7,133 bases of DNA, taken from contig JAISKY010000124.1 of the NCBI GenBank assembly GCA_031260745.1, forward strand, positions 1-7,133. The letters run 5' to 3'. Source of the DNA: Oscillospiraceae bacterium (lineage in GTDB: Bacteria > Bacillota > Clostridia > Oscillospirales > Oscillospiraceae). The notes beneath the pieces are model-generated. The model had not been told where the DNA came from. It saw only the letters and a program-made list of their open reading frames with translations, and searched no databases. Below, piece by piece: positions 1-5,398 of this stretch. The stretch's first letter is position 1. Each line of letters begins with the position of its first letter. The position numbers and the translations under genes were made by a program.

Positions 1-180
1 CTGTTTCAAGTAATTTTCGTCAGACGCTTCTTTCAATATCCGGAAATCCGTTTCAGTCCTGCCGGGGTTTTCCGCGAGGTAATCCGCAAGCGTGACCTCC
101 ACGATTCCGTCAGTAAAGCGATATACTATGCCTTTGCTGAACTTATTTAGCGCATAGTCGCTGTTTTGGTAGTTTTTCAT
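1..180 (-). CDS. Small conserved protein, N-terminal 60 residues (3' end outside window); possible sigma-factor-like regulator
   Basis: The frame opens with ATG at 180 and stays open to base 1, giving 60 residues beginning MKNYQNSDYALNKFSKGIVY. GGAGG at 189-193 sits 8 bases before the ATG, an ideal ribosome site that fixes the start. The protein is soluble-looking, charged and without a signal peptide or membrane segment. From memory, Clostridia carry many short proteins with very similar N-termini (NSDYALNK, then GIVY, then a VTLxDYLxENPxxT segment), some continuing into a sigma-70 region-4-like helix-turn-helix and often found in accessory or mobile regions. I could not verify this by search, and the part that would show a helix-turn-helix is outside the window. 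The gene is separated from the glycan operon by 516 bases and has its own leader, so it is probably a separate unit. Its ribosome site lies inside a large inverted repeat (182-240). Coding status is fairly sure; function is tentative. Confidence 0.72.
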   Translation of the reverse strand, partial: MKNYQNSDYALNKFSKGIVYRFTDGIVEVTLADYLAENPGRTETDFRILKEASDENYLKQ

Positions 181-181
181 A

Positions 182-240
182 CCCTAATCCTCCGATATTT
201 CAAATTTTGTTTTTAGTAATTTGAAATTCGAGGATTAGGG
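182..240. repeat. Large inverted repeat / hairpin covering the ribosome site of the 1-180 gene
   Basis: The outer arms 182-192 and 230-240 are perfect 11-base inverted repeats (CCCTAATCCTC / GAGGATTAGGG). The inner arms 194-206 and 218-229 add about 12 more pairs with a one-base bulge at 196 and one unpaired base at 193, leaving an 11-base loop. In minus-strand RNA the 3' arm contains the GGAGG ribosome site at 189-193 and ends one base before the ATG, so the folded RNA would hide the site. There is no U-run after it on either strand, so it is not a plain terminator. It could be a translational switch or a DNA operator for a dimeric regulator. Confidence 0.75.
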
Positions 241-247
241 ATAGCGA

Positions 248-295
248 GCTACCGACTGCTCGTAATGCGAAACGTAAAACAGACCGAGCGGTAGC
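248..295. repeat. Imperfect inverted repeat in the leader of the 1-180 gene
   Basis: GCTACCG at 248-254 is the reverse complement of CGGTAGC at 289-295. CTCG at 259-262 pairs with CGAG at 285-288, with bases 255-258 bulged and a loop of about 22 bases. It lies immediately upstream, in transcription order, of the hairpin at 182-240, so the leader could fold into two successive stems. No known riboswitch family is recognised. Confidence 0.4.
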
Positions 296-325
296 CAAGT
301 GTCGAATAGTATAGAAATCCGGCAT

Positions 326-353
326 ATAATAGCTACTTGAAATGCGGCGGCAA
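326..353 (-). promoter_or_regulatory. Possible sigma-70-type promoter for the 1-180 gene
   Basis: On the minus strand TTGCCG (348-353, four of six matches to TTGACA) is followed after 16 bases by TATTAT (326-331, five of six matches to TATAAT). A start near 318-320 would give a leader of about 140 bases that contains both stem-loops before the ATG at 180. This is consensus matching only. A second possible -10, TATACT at 308-313, has no convincing -35 partner. Confidence 0.3.
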
Positions 354-364
354 TTATGTCGTCG

Positions 365-427
365 TTAATTCAGCGCCCGCTTATTCAACGCATAGCTAAT
401 AGCTAACCCGGCTAACACGGGACCCAA
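365..427 (-). CDS. Possible micro-ORF, 20 codons (TTG start) or 17 codons (GTG start)
   Basis: A strong AGGAGG at 429-434 is followed by a short open frame ending in TAA at 365-367. From TTG at 427 it would read MGPVLAGLAISYALNKRALN, but the ribosome site is then only one base away. From GTG at 418, with 10 bases of spacing, it would start at the fourth codon. The peptide is mildly hydrophobic with a basic end and contains no cysteine. It sits just after the terminator-like hairpin at 446-510, a position that suits a gene or leader peptide read only when the terminator is passed. I recognise no family. The good ribosome site is the main evidence, and it could be fortuitous or belong to a decayed gene. 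Confidence 0.3.
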   Translation of the reverse strand: MGPVLAGLAISYALNKRALN

Positions 428-445
428 GCCTCCTTTTGGAATACG

Positions 446-510
446 AAAAAGCCGCAAGGCAGTAGTTATGTACTTCATACGAGTACAGTTCCTACCACCT
501 TACGGCTTTT
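446..510 (-). terminator. Long terminator-like hairpin (minus strand)
   Basis: The arms 447-465 and 492-510 form a 19-pair stem in minus-strand RNA: 16 Watson-Crick pairs plus three G-U pairs (455/502, 460/497, 461/496). In plus-strand RNA the same three positions would be C-A or A-C mismatches, so the minus strand is the functional one. Inside, TGTACT (469-474) and AGTACA (482-487) form a second 6-pair stem with a 7-base loop. The stem ends in five U residues (446-450), as in an intrinsic terminator. It lies about 190 bases beyond the stop of the last operon gene (697) and just before an AGGAGG site, so it may end the glycan operon, act as an attenuator, or end a short RNA begun near 539. 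Confidence 0.65.
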
Positions 511-545
511 GGATATTCAGTTTATGTAAGTTTTGACATCGCGGT

Positions 546-551
546 ATTATA
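546..551 (-). promoter_or_regulatory. Possible -10 box (TATAAT) ahead of the terminator hairpin
   Basis: A perfect TATAAT on the minus strand lies about 35 bases upstream of the hairpin at 446-510. No good -35 hexamer is seen at 15-19 bases (best guesses match three of six), and the extended -10 TG is at the wrong distance. If active it would make a short leader or small RNA of about 90 bases ending at the hairpin. Weak evidence in AT-rich intergenic DNA. Confidence 0.22.
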
Positions 552-633
552 TAACAATTACAACATACTCCGTAGAAAACGGAGAGCGGCGACGTTTTTT
601 TTGTTTTAGATTTCGTCCATATTTCTATAGCTT

Positions 634-664
634 TTTGCGGCTAATCATTGCTAAACGCCGCAAA
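634..664. repeat. Stem-loop just beyond the end of the glycan operon
   Basis: TTTGCGGC (634-641) and GCCGCAAA (657-664) are a perfect 8-base inverted repeat with a 15-base loop, 32 bases beyond the stop codon at 697. Neither strand has a proper U-run directly after the stem, so it is a poor intrinsic terminator; it may protect the 3' end of the operon mRNA. The remaining DNA between it and the terminator hairpin holds a T8 run (595-602) and a small 6-pair stem (568-584), neither clearly functional. Confidence 0.35.
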
Positions 665-696
665 CTTTTATTGAAATCTTGACATTTATCCGATTC

Positions 697-1542
697 TTAT
701 TCCGCATCGATAGCATAATCTGATAACATAGCTTTCTCGCGAGTGCGTGTTTCCCAATCGAACGGTTTCATTTTTAGCGTTCCGCAATATTTGCATGCTT
801 CGTGAGGTCCGTCGAGCAAAGCGTTTATCTCGTGACCGGTTAGCGTAGTCGTTTCAAGATTTATACGCAGTTTCTCGGGGTCGCCGTGGTTGATTTTCAC
901 GTCAAAATGTTCCTCCAAATATTTGTTCCACGGTCCGCCGCCGCACGGATACAAATAACCGGGTTCCAAAACGTGGCATATTGTGTCGCGACATTTACTC
1001 CAAATTTCGGTAGCGTCAACAGGTTCGGGATTCAAAAGAACGCTTCTGCTGAACGTCTCAATAGGTATCGTGTGACCAGTAAAACTCCAGATAATGCCAC
1101 GCTTTCCGAGAAATTCAGTTAGCTCGTCGCGTTTCTTGTAAATCGGTTTATATGCAGAAAATCTGAACGCGCAACGATTCTCGCGCATAGTTTCAAACAG
1201 ACTCTCCGGCTGTCTTGTTACGAGTAGACCGTTACTATACACGTTCAATTCTGCGGCGGGGAACGCCTTGCGGCTGACTTTGATAAATTCTTCCAATTGC
1301 GAATTCAGGAGCGGTTCGCCGCCTAAAAGCTGCAACAGCGACACATTCCAGTATAGCTCGCTTAACCGAGTTACATCTTTTGAATATTGCTCTAAATCAG
1401 CAAATATCGGTTCTTTCACAAGATTGCAGAAATGCCCGCAGCCCTTGCAGTTGAGATTACAATGGTCTGCCAAGTGAGTCTGATACGCCGTTAAATCAGC
1501 TCCTGCTTGTGTCGACCCGAATAAGTTCAGTTTCCAAATCAT
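697..1542 (-). CDS. Radical SAM protein with C-terminal SPASM-like cysteine cluster (281 aa)
   Basis: The cysteine triad C28-C32-C35 (CNLNCKGC) is the CxxxCxxC site that binds the catalytic 4Fe-4S cluster and S-adenosylmethionine, and GGEP at 74-77 is the usual SAM-amino-group motif. Towards the C-terminus C184, C189, C200, C250 and C253 form a SPASM-like pattern, including GYLYPCGG around 195-202 and a final CxxC, suggesting at least one auxiliary Fe-S cluster. An additional cysteine, C39, follows the triad. The enzyme is cytoplasmic, with no signal peptide. From memory, similar proteins starting KLNLF and containing HCNLNCKGCGHF occur in glycosyltransferase clusters of anaerobes; their substrates are unknown to me. 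The ATG at 1542 lies 47 bases inside the preceding gene and has no clear ribosome site, so translation is probably coupled. It is the last gene of the block. The radical SAM assignment is firm; the reaction is unknown. Confidence 0.9.
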   Translation of the reverse strand: MIWKLNLFGSTQAGADLTAYQTHLADHCNLNCKGCGHFCNLVKEPIFADLEQYSKDVTRLSELYWNVSLLQLLGGEPLLNSQLEEFIKVSRKAFPAAELNVYSNGLLVTRQPESLFETMRENRCAFRFSAYKPIYKKRDELTEFLGKRGIIWSFTGHTIPIETFSRSVLLNPEPVDATEIWSKCRDTICHVLEPGYLYPCGGGPWNKYLEEHFDVKINHGDPEKLRINLETTTLTGHEINALLDGPHEACKYCGTLKMKPFDWETRTREKAMLSDYAIDAE

Positions 1543-4540
1543 ATTTTTCTACGTCCGGGCGATAGAAATACTGATTGACGACGTAACATTCCGGCACTCC
1601 AAGCTGATTTAGTATGCTCATTATACCTCTATATCCGAAATTTGTATTCGCCAGTATTAGCGTATCAATCTCACAATTTCTATATAATTCTGCAACGCGA
1701 TTTAGCGAAATAATGTCTGCGCCTTGCAAAGATTTCCCAATATTTTTAGCGGTTTCGTCACAGAAAGCCACGAGATTATAATCACCCAAGTCGCTCTCGA
1801 TTGCCTGTTTGAGGATAACGCCGCGCTCATTTGCTCCAATAACAACAACATTCTTACCCCTTGCAGGGGGGGGCGTTCCGAGAATTACGCTTTTGAGTAA
1901 ACCGAGGTTTTCATTTCCGTTTGAAGTGTTTTCTGGTTTATTTTCACTCTTCACCGCGAGCATTGCCATACCGACGTGACCGAGCGCAAATCCGCAGAAC
2001 GTGAGATAAAATTTATACTCCGGGGCAAGCGCGTCAATCAAGCGCGGAAGTTCCCAAATATCATCCGGTTTGTGGTATAGGCATATCGCGAGCTTCGGGT
2101 ATTCGTTTTGGATATGATTTTGCGCTCCGATAATTCCGGCGTATTCGCTGCCTTCGATGTCCATCTTTATGTAGGTCAGCGGCTCCAGTATGTCGGAATC
2201 CAAGCCTACGACCTCGACTTCTACTTCGCCTTTGTCAGTCAACGAGTTGCCGCTACGATCTGCTCCCGGAGCTACAGGAGTATAACGAAGTTTGCCGTTT
2301 ACTCCGACCGCTTTGCGGCGCAAGACTATATTTTTTAGATTATTACTTCTTAGAAATTTATTTATCGCATCGCAATTCTGGTCGTCAAACTCATAAACAT
2401 AGATTTTTTTGTAGCTGTCGATTCCGACCTCGTTCAGGTAATCCGCCAGCGAATCTCCGATAAATCCTCCGCAGTCTGCGTAAACTTCGTCTTTTCCGAA
2501 ATTCAAAACGTCGAAATCCAAGTATTCTTTGTAAATATCGTCACGGATTTTACCTACTCTGCCTAGTAAATCTCCGAAGGCAAACCAGTTGTGACAGTAT
2601 GCGAACAAAGCATACCGGGAGCGATAATTTGCAAGCCGTTCGTAAAACCAAATGATATCGTCCGCGTGATTAAGCAAAGTTTTTGCGCGCTTTTCGCACA
2701 GTTCAAAATTGTTTTTATCAGGAGCAAATTCTCCGCTGCCTCCGTAGTAACTCATAAGCCATTGTTTGTAATTATCAGGGAGCTTACGATAATTGCCAAT
2801 TATCTCCGCCGTTACTCGTTTCACGCTTTTAAGAGTCTTAATCTGTCTGAACAAATCATAAAACCGCTTGTCAATAGAGTTGTTCATAATTGTCAACCCC
2901 TTGACATTGCGCTCATACGACGGAATGAGGTCTGGGTTTTCCCTGCTGTCGTAGATTTCGTTATTCAATCTTACGGGGGGGGGTAATTCAATTAATCGTT
3001 CGCTTAACGCCAACAATTCCTCGTCGTCGGGCAGCAGCGCGAGCCACTCGTCAAGTTCCGTCCGCGCTTCGGCGGTTCGAGCGTTGTCTAGCAGAAACTC
3101 AATTTGCAACTTTTTGAAAAATATGAACGCGTCTGTGAACTCTCCCGAGCTCGAAACATTCAGCCCTAGCGTAATGTACGCTTCGGCATACTCGTCTGGG
3201 ATTTCGTCGTTCGCTAGTTCCGTGAGCGCGTCAAGCGCTCCGGTTAGGTCGTTGTCTAACACCCGCGCCACTGCGGAGCGGAGGTAGACGATTGCGTCCT
3301 CGCTCAAGCCCTTCAGCAACGGAAATTTTTCGGAGGTTTCAATGTTCATAGCGGTTATACTTTCTTTGTAATTGAGATTGTTGTTATGCAGAAACTTCAT
3401 ACGCAGTTGATTGAAAGCTATATGCGCGTCGCCGTCCTCGGCTACCGCGCTAACAAACTCACCCAACTCGCATAATTTAAGTGTTTGCGCGTCATCGACT
3501 ACTGCACGCGACTTCAGCCAGTCGGTAATTTGCGCGAATAGCTGGCGACGACGCGCTATCTGACCCGCTTCGTCGCCGCATAGCGCGCCTAAATGTTCAG
3601 CTCCCGCCAACTTACGCGCGTGAGCGTTGAGAAACATATCGACAAACCCGGTTAGTTTATTGGAGTCGGAAGTGTCAGCGTTAATCAGCACATTTTGCGA
3701 GTCGAAAACGGAGTTCATATAGACGAGTTGAAGAAAATCGATATTAGCGGCAGTCACAGCTCCCGCCTTAGCGGTAATAAGCGCAACCGCCTTGTCATAT
3801 GTGTTCCGGTCAGCGCGTATCCGAAAATCTATAGCTCCTTCGTACGATTTCATGAGTTTATAAGAAGCGCTCGTCGGACTAACGTAATATCTGTGCAAAG
3901 CGCGGGGGAGGATGGCTATGCCGTTCTCAGAATTACCTGCAAGAGACATTACAAAACTGGTGTCGGAATATATGTCAGAACTGCCGTACCACGAGAAATC
4001 CGTATGACGCAAATGTTCGGCGCGTATGAGCTTTCCCCAGCTTGTACGCATAAATTGGTAGTATCGTCCAAGGTTGAGACCATACGATTCCGGCGATTTC
4101 AAAATAAGTTCGTCATTCAGCAATCGATGACCTATAATTTGCAGCTTTTTCTTCGTTAACTGCGCGAATTCTGAGCCGCAACAGACAACGTCAAAGCCGC
4201 CAGAAACAGCCCTGTCAAGCATTTCCGCAAACGCCGTCGGTTTATATTCGTCGTCAGCGTCCAGAGTAATAACATAAGGTGTTTCTACTTTCTTGTACTC
4301 GCTGACTTGGATTTCAAACGCAAAGTCCGCCCCGCGATTAACGTCGTAATAAACCGGTTTGAATCGCGGGTCATTTTTTGCATACGATTGGATAATCTTA
4401 CGCGTTTTATCGGTACTGCCGTGGTCGATAATAGCGCACTCCCAGTTAGCGTGTGTTTGTCGGAGTATACTATTAACCGAACGGTACAAGAACTTTTCAG
4501 CGTTATAAGCGATTAGAATAACAGTAATGTCCCTTAACAT
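1496..4540 (-). CDS. GT2 glycosyltransferase - TPR-like - FkbM methyltransferase - Rossmann fusion (1014 aa)
   Basis: The start chosen is ATG at 4540, preceded by GAGGTGG and by the upstream stop 7 bases earlier; the frame is open further upstream but only inside the neighbouring gene. Residues 1-230 are a GT2 glycosyltransferase: AYNAEKFL at 11-18, IIDHGSTDKT at 37-46 (His where the second Asp is usual) and LDADDE at 93-98, the metal and nucleotide-sugar site. Residues 410-515 are helical and TPR-like. Residues 552-865 are an FkbM-type SAM-dependent O-methyltransferase with its helical lead-in (WFYERLANYRSRY, 631-643), motif I around DCGGFIGD (689-696), E717, IKMDIEGSEY (791-800) and YHKPDD (822-827). 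Residues 896-990 are a Rossmann-like domain (VVVIGANERG) resembling sugar-modification nucleotide-binding domains. Pro-Pro-Pro linkers at 520-522 and 890-892 are encoded by C9 and C8 runs. It probably adds and methylates a sugar in the cytoplasm. It may be a phase-variable fusion of formerly separate genes. Confidence 0.9.
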   Translation of the reverse strand: MLRDITVILIAYNAEKFLYRSVNSILRQTHANWECAIIDHGSTDKTRKIIQSYAKNDPRFKPVYYDVNRGADFAFEIQVSEYKKVETPYVITLDADDEYKPTAFAEMLDRAVSGGFDVVCCGSEFAQLTKKKLQIIGHRLLNDELILKSPESYGLNLGRYYQFMRTSWGKLIRAEHLRHTDFSWYGSSDIYSDTSFVMSLAGNSENGIAILPRALHRYYVSPTSASYKLMKSYEGAIDFRIRADRNTYDKAVALITAKAGAVTAANIDFLQLVYMNSVFDSQNVLINADTSDSNKLTGFVDMFLNAHARKLAGAEHLGALCGDEAGQIARRRQLFAQITDWLKSRAVVDDAQTLKLCELGEFVSAVAEDGDAHIAFNQLRMKFLHNNNLNYKESITAMNIETSEKFPLLKGLSEDAIVYLRSAVARVLDNDLTGALDALTELANDEIPDEYAEAYITLGLNVSSSGEFTDAFIFFKKLQIEFLLDNARTAEARTELDEWLALLPDDEELLALSERLIELPPPVRLNNEIYDSRENPDLIPSYERNVKGLTIMNNSIDKRFYDLFRQIKTLKSVKRVTAEIIGNYRKLPDNYKQWLMSYYGGSGEFAPDKNNFELCEKRAKTLLNHADDIIWFYERLANYRSRYALFAYCHNWFAFGDLLGRVGKIRDDIYKEYLDFDVLNFGKDEVYADCGGFIGDSLADYLNEVGIDSYKKIYVYEFDDQNCDAINKFLRSNNLKNIVLRRKAVGVNGKLRYTPVAPGADRSGNSLTDKGEVEVEVVGLDSDILEPLTYIKMDIEGSEYAGIIGAQNHIQNEYPKLAICLYHKPDDIWELPRLIDALAPEYKFYLTFCGFALGHVGMAMLAVKSENKPENTSNGNENLGLLKSVILGTPPPARGKNVVVIGANERGVILKQAIESDLGDYNLVAFCDETAKNIGKSLQGADIISLNRVAELYRNCEIDTLILANTNFGYRGIMSILNQLGVPECYVVNQYFYRPDVEKYDLETELIRVDTSRS
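1866..1873. repeat. Homopolymer C8 on coding strand, at the FkbM-Rossmann junction
   Basis: Eight G on the plus strand, so eight C in the coding strand, encode most of Pro890-Pro892 between the methyltransferase domain and the C-terminal Rossmann domain of the fusion protein. One extra C gives stop TAA at 1854-1856, about ten bases on. One lost C gives about 50 unrelated residues before a stop. The run is followed by TGCAAGGGG, so CCCCT and AGGGG can pair across a 3-base loop. Candidate slippage site. Confidence 0.6.
2885..2902 (-). promoter_or_regulatory. Possible internal ribosome site and start codon for a stand-alone FkbM methyltransferase
   Basis: AAGGGG (2897-2902) can pair with the 16S rRNA tail with one G-U pair and lies 9 bases before an in-frame ATG at 2885-2887 (Met552 of the fusion). 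Translation from here would yield a 463-residue FkbM-plus-Rossmann protein starting MNNSIDKRFYDLF, which would include the whole helical lead-in and methyltransferase module. The site falls about 75-90 bases after the C9 run, so it could rescue the methyltransferase when the run shifts frame. This is inferred from sequence only. Confidence 0.4.
2975..2983. repeat. Homopolymer C9 on coding strand, between the GT2/TPR half and the FkbM half
   Basis: Nine G on the plus strand, so nine C in the coding strand, are exactly codons 520-522 (three CCC prolines). With one C lost the next codon after the prolines is TAA (2971-2973). With one C gained a TAA at 2961-2963 ends the protein after four more residues. 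Runs of this length in coding DNA of middling GC are typical of phase-variable contingency genes for surface glycans in other bacteria. Confidence 0.65.
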
Positions 4541-4547
4541 TTCCACC

Positions 4548-5357
4548 TCACAATTGTTCGGCCGCCTGATACCGCAACCCATAGTCGTCGGTTCCCTGAT
4601 TACCTGAACAGTGGTCGCACGCGGATAAAAAGCCGCGCGCCGCGATGTTAGCAAACTTAAACCGTTTTTCATCTCTGCTTGTATCGTCAAGCAAATCAAC
4701 ATAGTCGGCGGAACAGTCGGGTATCAGACCAAGTTCCATACCGCGCTGGCTGCGGCTGCACCAGTGCGTTTTACCATCGCGAGTACGCCAGTTACCGCGC
4801 ATATCGCGCGTTACGGCGCAATTCGCGAATACGTCGGCAAGCTCCGGCGTACTGCGATTACGCTCTTGCCAATCACCGAAGTTCACCCAACCGCCGAACG
4901 ACTGATTGTCGCCATAGTACTTTTCTACTTTAAGCGATGCTCCGGTAGCTTCCAACGCAGTTAAAACTTCTAGCTCGCGTTCGGGGTTGATTCCGTATCT
5001 CGACAGTTGGATAATCGTCTTATCTGAATGTCTCGTAATAGCGTCCAACAGCGCTTGCGACGGTTTCACGGCGCTGTTTGTAAACAACATACATTTGTCG
5101 AACTTGTCATTATACTCGAACACAACGTCAATAAGCTCCGCGAGCTGCGGGTGCAGGAACGGTTCTCCGCCGCCGGACAGATGAGTCGTCGTTACGTAAT
5201 CAACGGAATCGAACAGGGCGGCTAATATACGGCGGCACTCGTCGATTGTCATATCCGGAAAAGGTTTGTGCTGCGGCGTATACTCGCAGCACAGCTTGCA
5301 GCGAAGATTACATCGCGTTACAACGATTAGCGTGAATTTGCCCAACGTTAGGTTCAT
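4548..5357 (-). CDS. Radical SAM protein with C-terminal SPASM-like cysteine cluster (269 aa)
   Basis: C16-C20-C23 in TRCNLRCKLC form the CxxxCxxC site for the radical SAM 4Fe-4S cluster, and GGGEP at 62-66 is the SAM-binding motif. C-terminal cysteines C180, C200, C215, C247 and C250 (ending in CDHC) resemble a SPASM or twitch-type auxiliary cluster. There is no signal peptide. The start at 5357 has AAGGAG (5368-5373) 10 bases upstream. The stop codon is 7 bases before the start of the large GT2-FkbM gene, implying tight translational coupling. It is laid out like the 281-residue radical SAM protein at 697-1542 (triad near the N-terminus, GGEP about 45 residues later, five late cysteines), so the two are probably distant paralogs acting on related substrates. 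Most SPASM proteins with known function modify peptides, but in this setting a glycan or nucleotide-sugar substrate is equally possible. Reaction unknown. Confidence 0.9.
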   Translation of the reverse strand: MNLTLGKFTLIVVTRCNLRCKLCCEYTPQHKPFPDMTIDECRRILAALFDSVDYVTTTHLSGGGEPFLHPQLAELIDVVFEYNDKFDKCMLFTNSAVKPSQALLDAITRHSDKTIIQLSRYGINPERELEVLTALEATGASLKVEKYYGDNQSFGGWVNFGDWQERNRSTPELADVFANCAVTRDMRGNWRTRDGKTHWCSRSQRGMELGLIPDCSADYVDLLDDTSRDEKRFKFANIAARGFLSACDHCSGNQGTDDYGLRYQAAEQL

Positions 5358-5378
5358 AAGAAATCAACTCCTTGCCTG

Positions 5379-5398
5379 TTTGCAACGTCTGTTGCAAA
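5379..5398. repeat. Perfect 8-bp stem-loop between the FkbM gene and the next radical SAM gene
   Basis: TTTGCAAC (5379-5386) and GTTGCAAA (5391-5398) are perfect inverted repeats around a 4-base loop. On the minus strand the stem begins directly after the TAA stop of the 368-residue FkbM gene and ends a few bases before the AAGGAG site of the next gene. No U-run follows, so it should not terminate. It may be an mRNA processing or stability element that tunes expression within the operon, or a palindromic protein site. Confidence 0.55.

Noticed and set aside
468..536. 22-codon plus-strand frame starting MYFIRVQFLPPYGF
   Set aside because: It runs along one arm of the minus-strand hairpin and has no ribosome site. 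I recall similar short predictions in other genomes, which more likely reflect a recurring hairpin than a protein.
568..602. Plus-strand terminator made of the 568-584 stem and the T8 run at 595-602
   Set aside because: Ten bases separate the stem from the T run and no plus-strand gene lies upstream.
1866..2983. The C8 and C9 runs as simple sequencing errors
   Set aside because: The reading frame is intact across both runs into recognisable FkbM and Rossmann domains, so the given lengths are consistent with a real coding state, although long runs are error-prone and should be checked in raw reads.
4541..4702. Extension of the large GT2 gene 54 codons further upstream
   Set aside because: The extension lies within the end of the preceding radical SAM gene, carries no GT2 sequence, and ATG 4540 with GAGGTGG and the GT2 start MLRDITVILIAYN fits far better.
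1266..4964. Many plus-strand open frames of 65-154 codons lying opposite the large genes (for example 3695-4159 and 2591-2986)
   Set aside because: They are antisense to genes with clear domains and show no recognisable motif of their own; the minus-strand genes explain the DNA.
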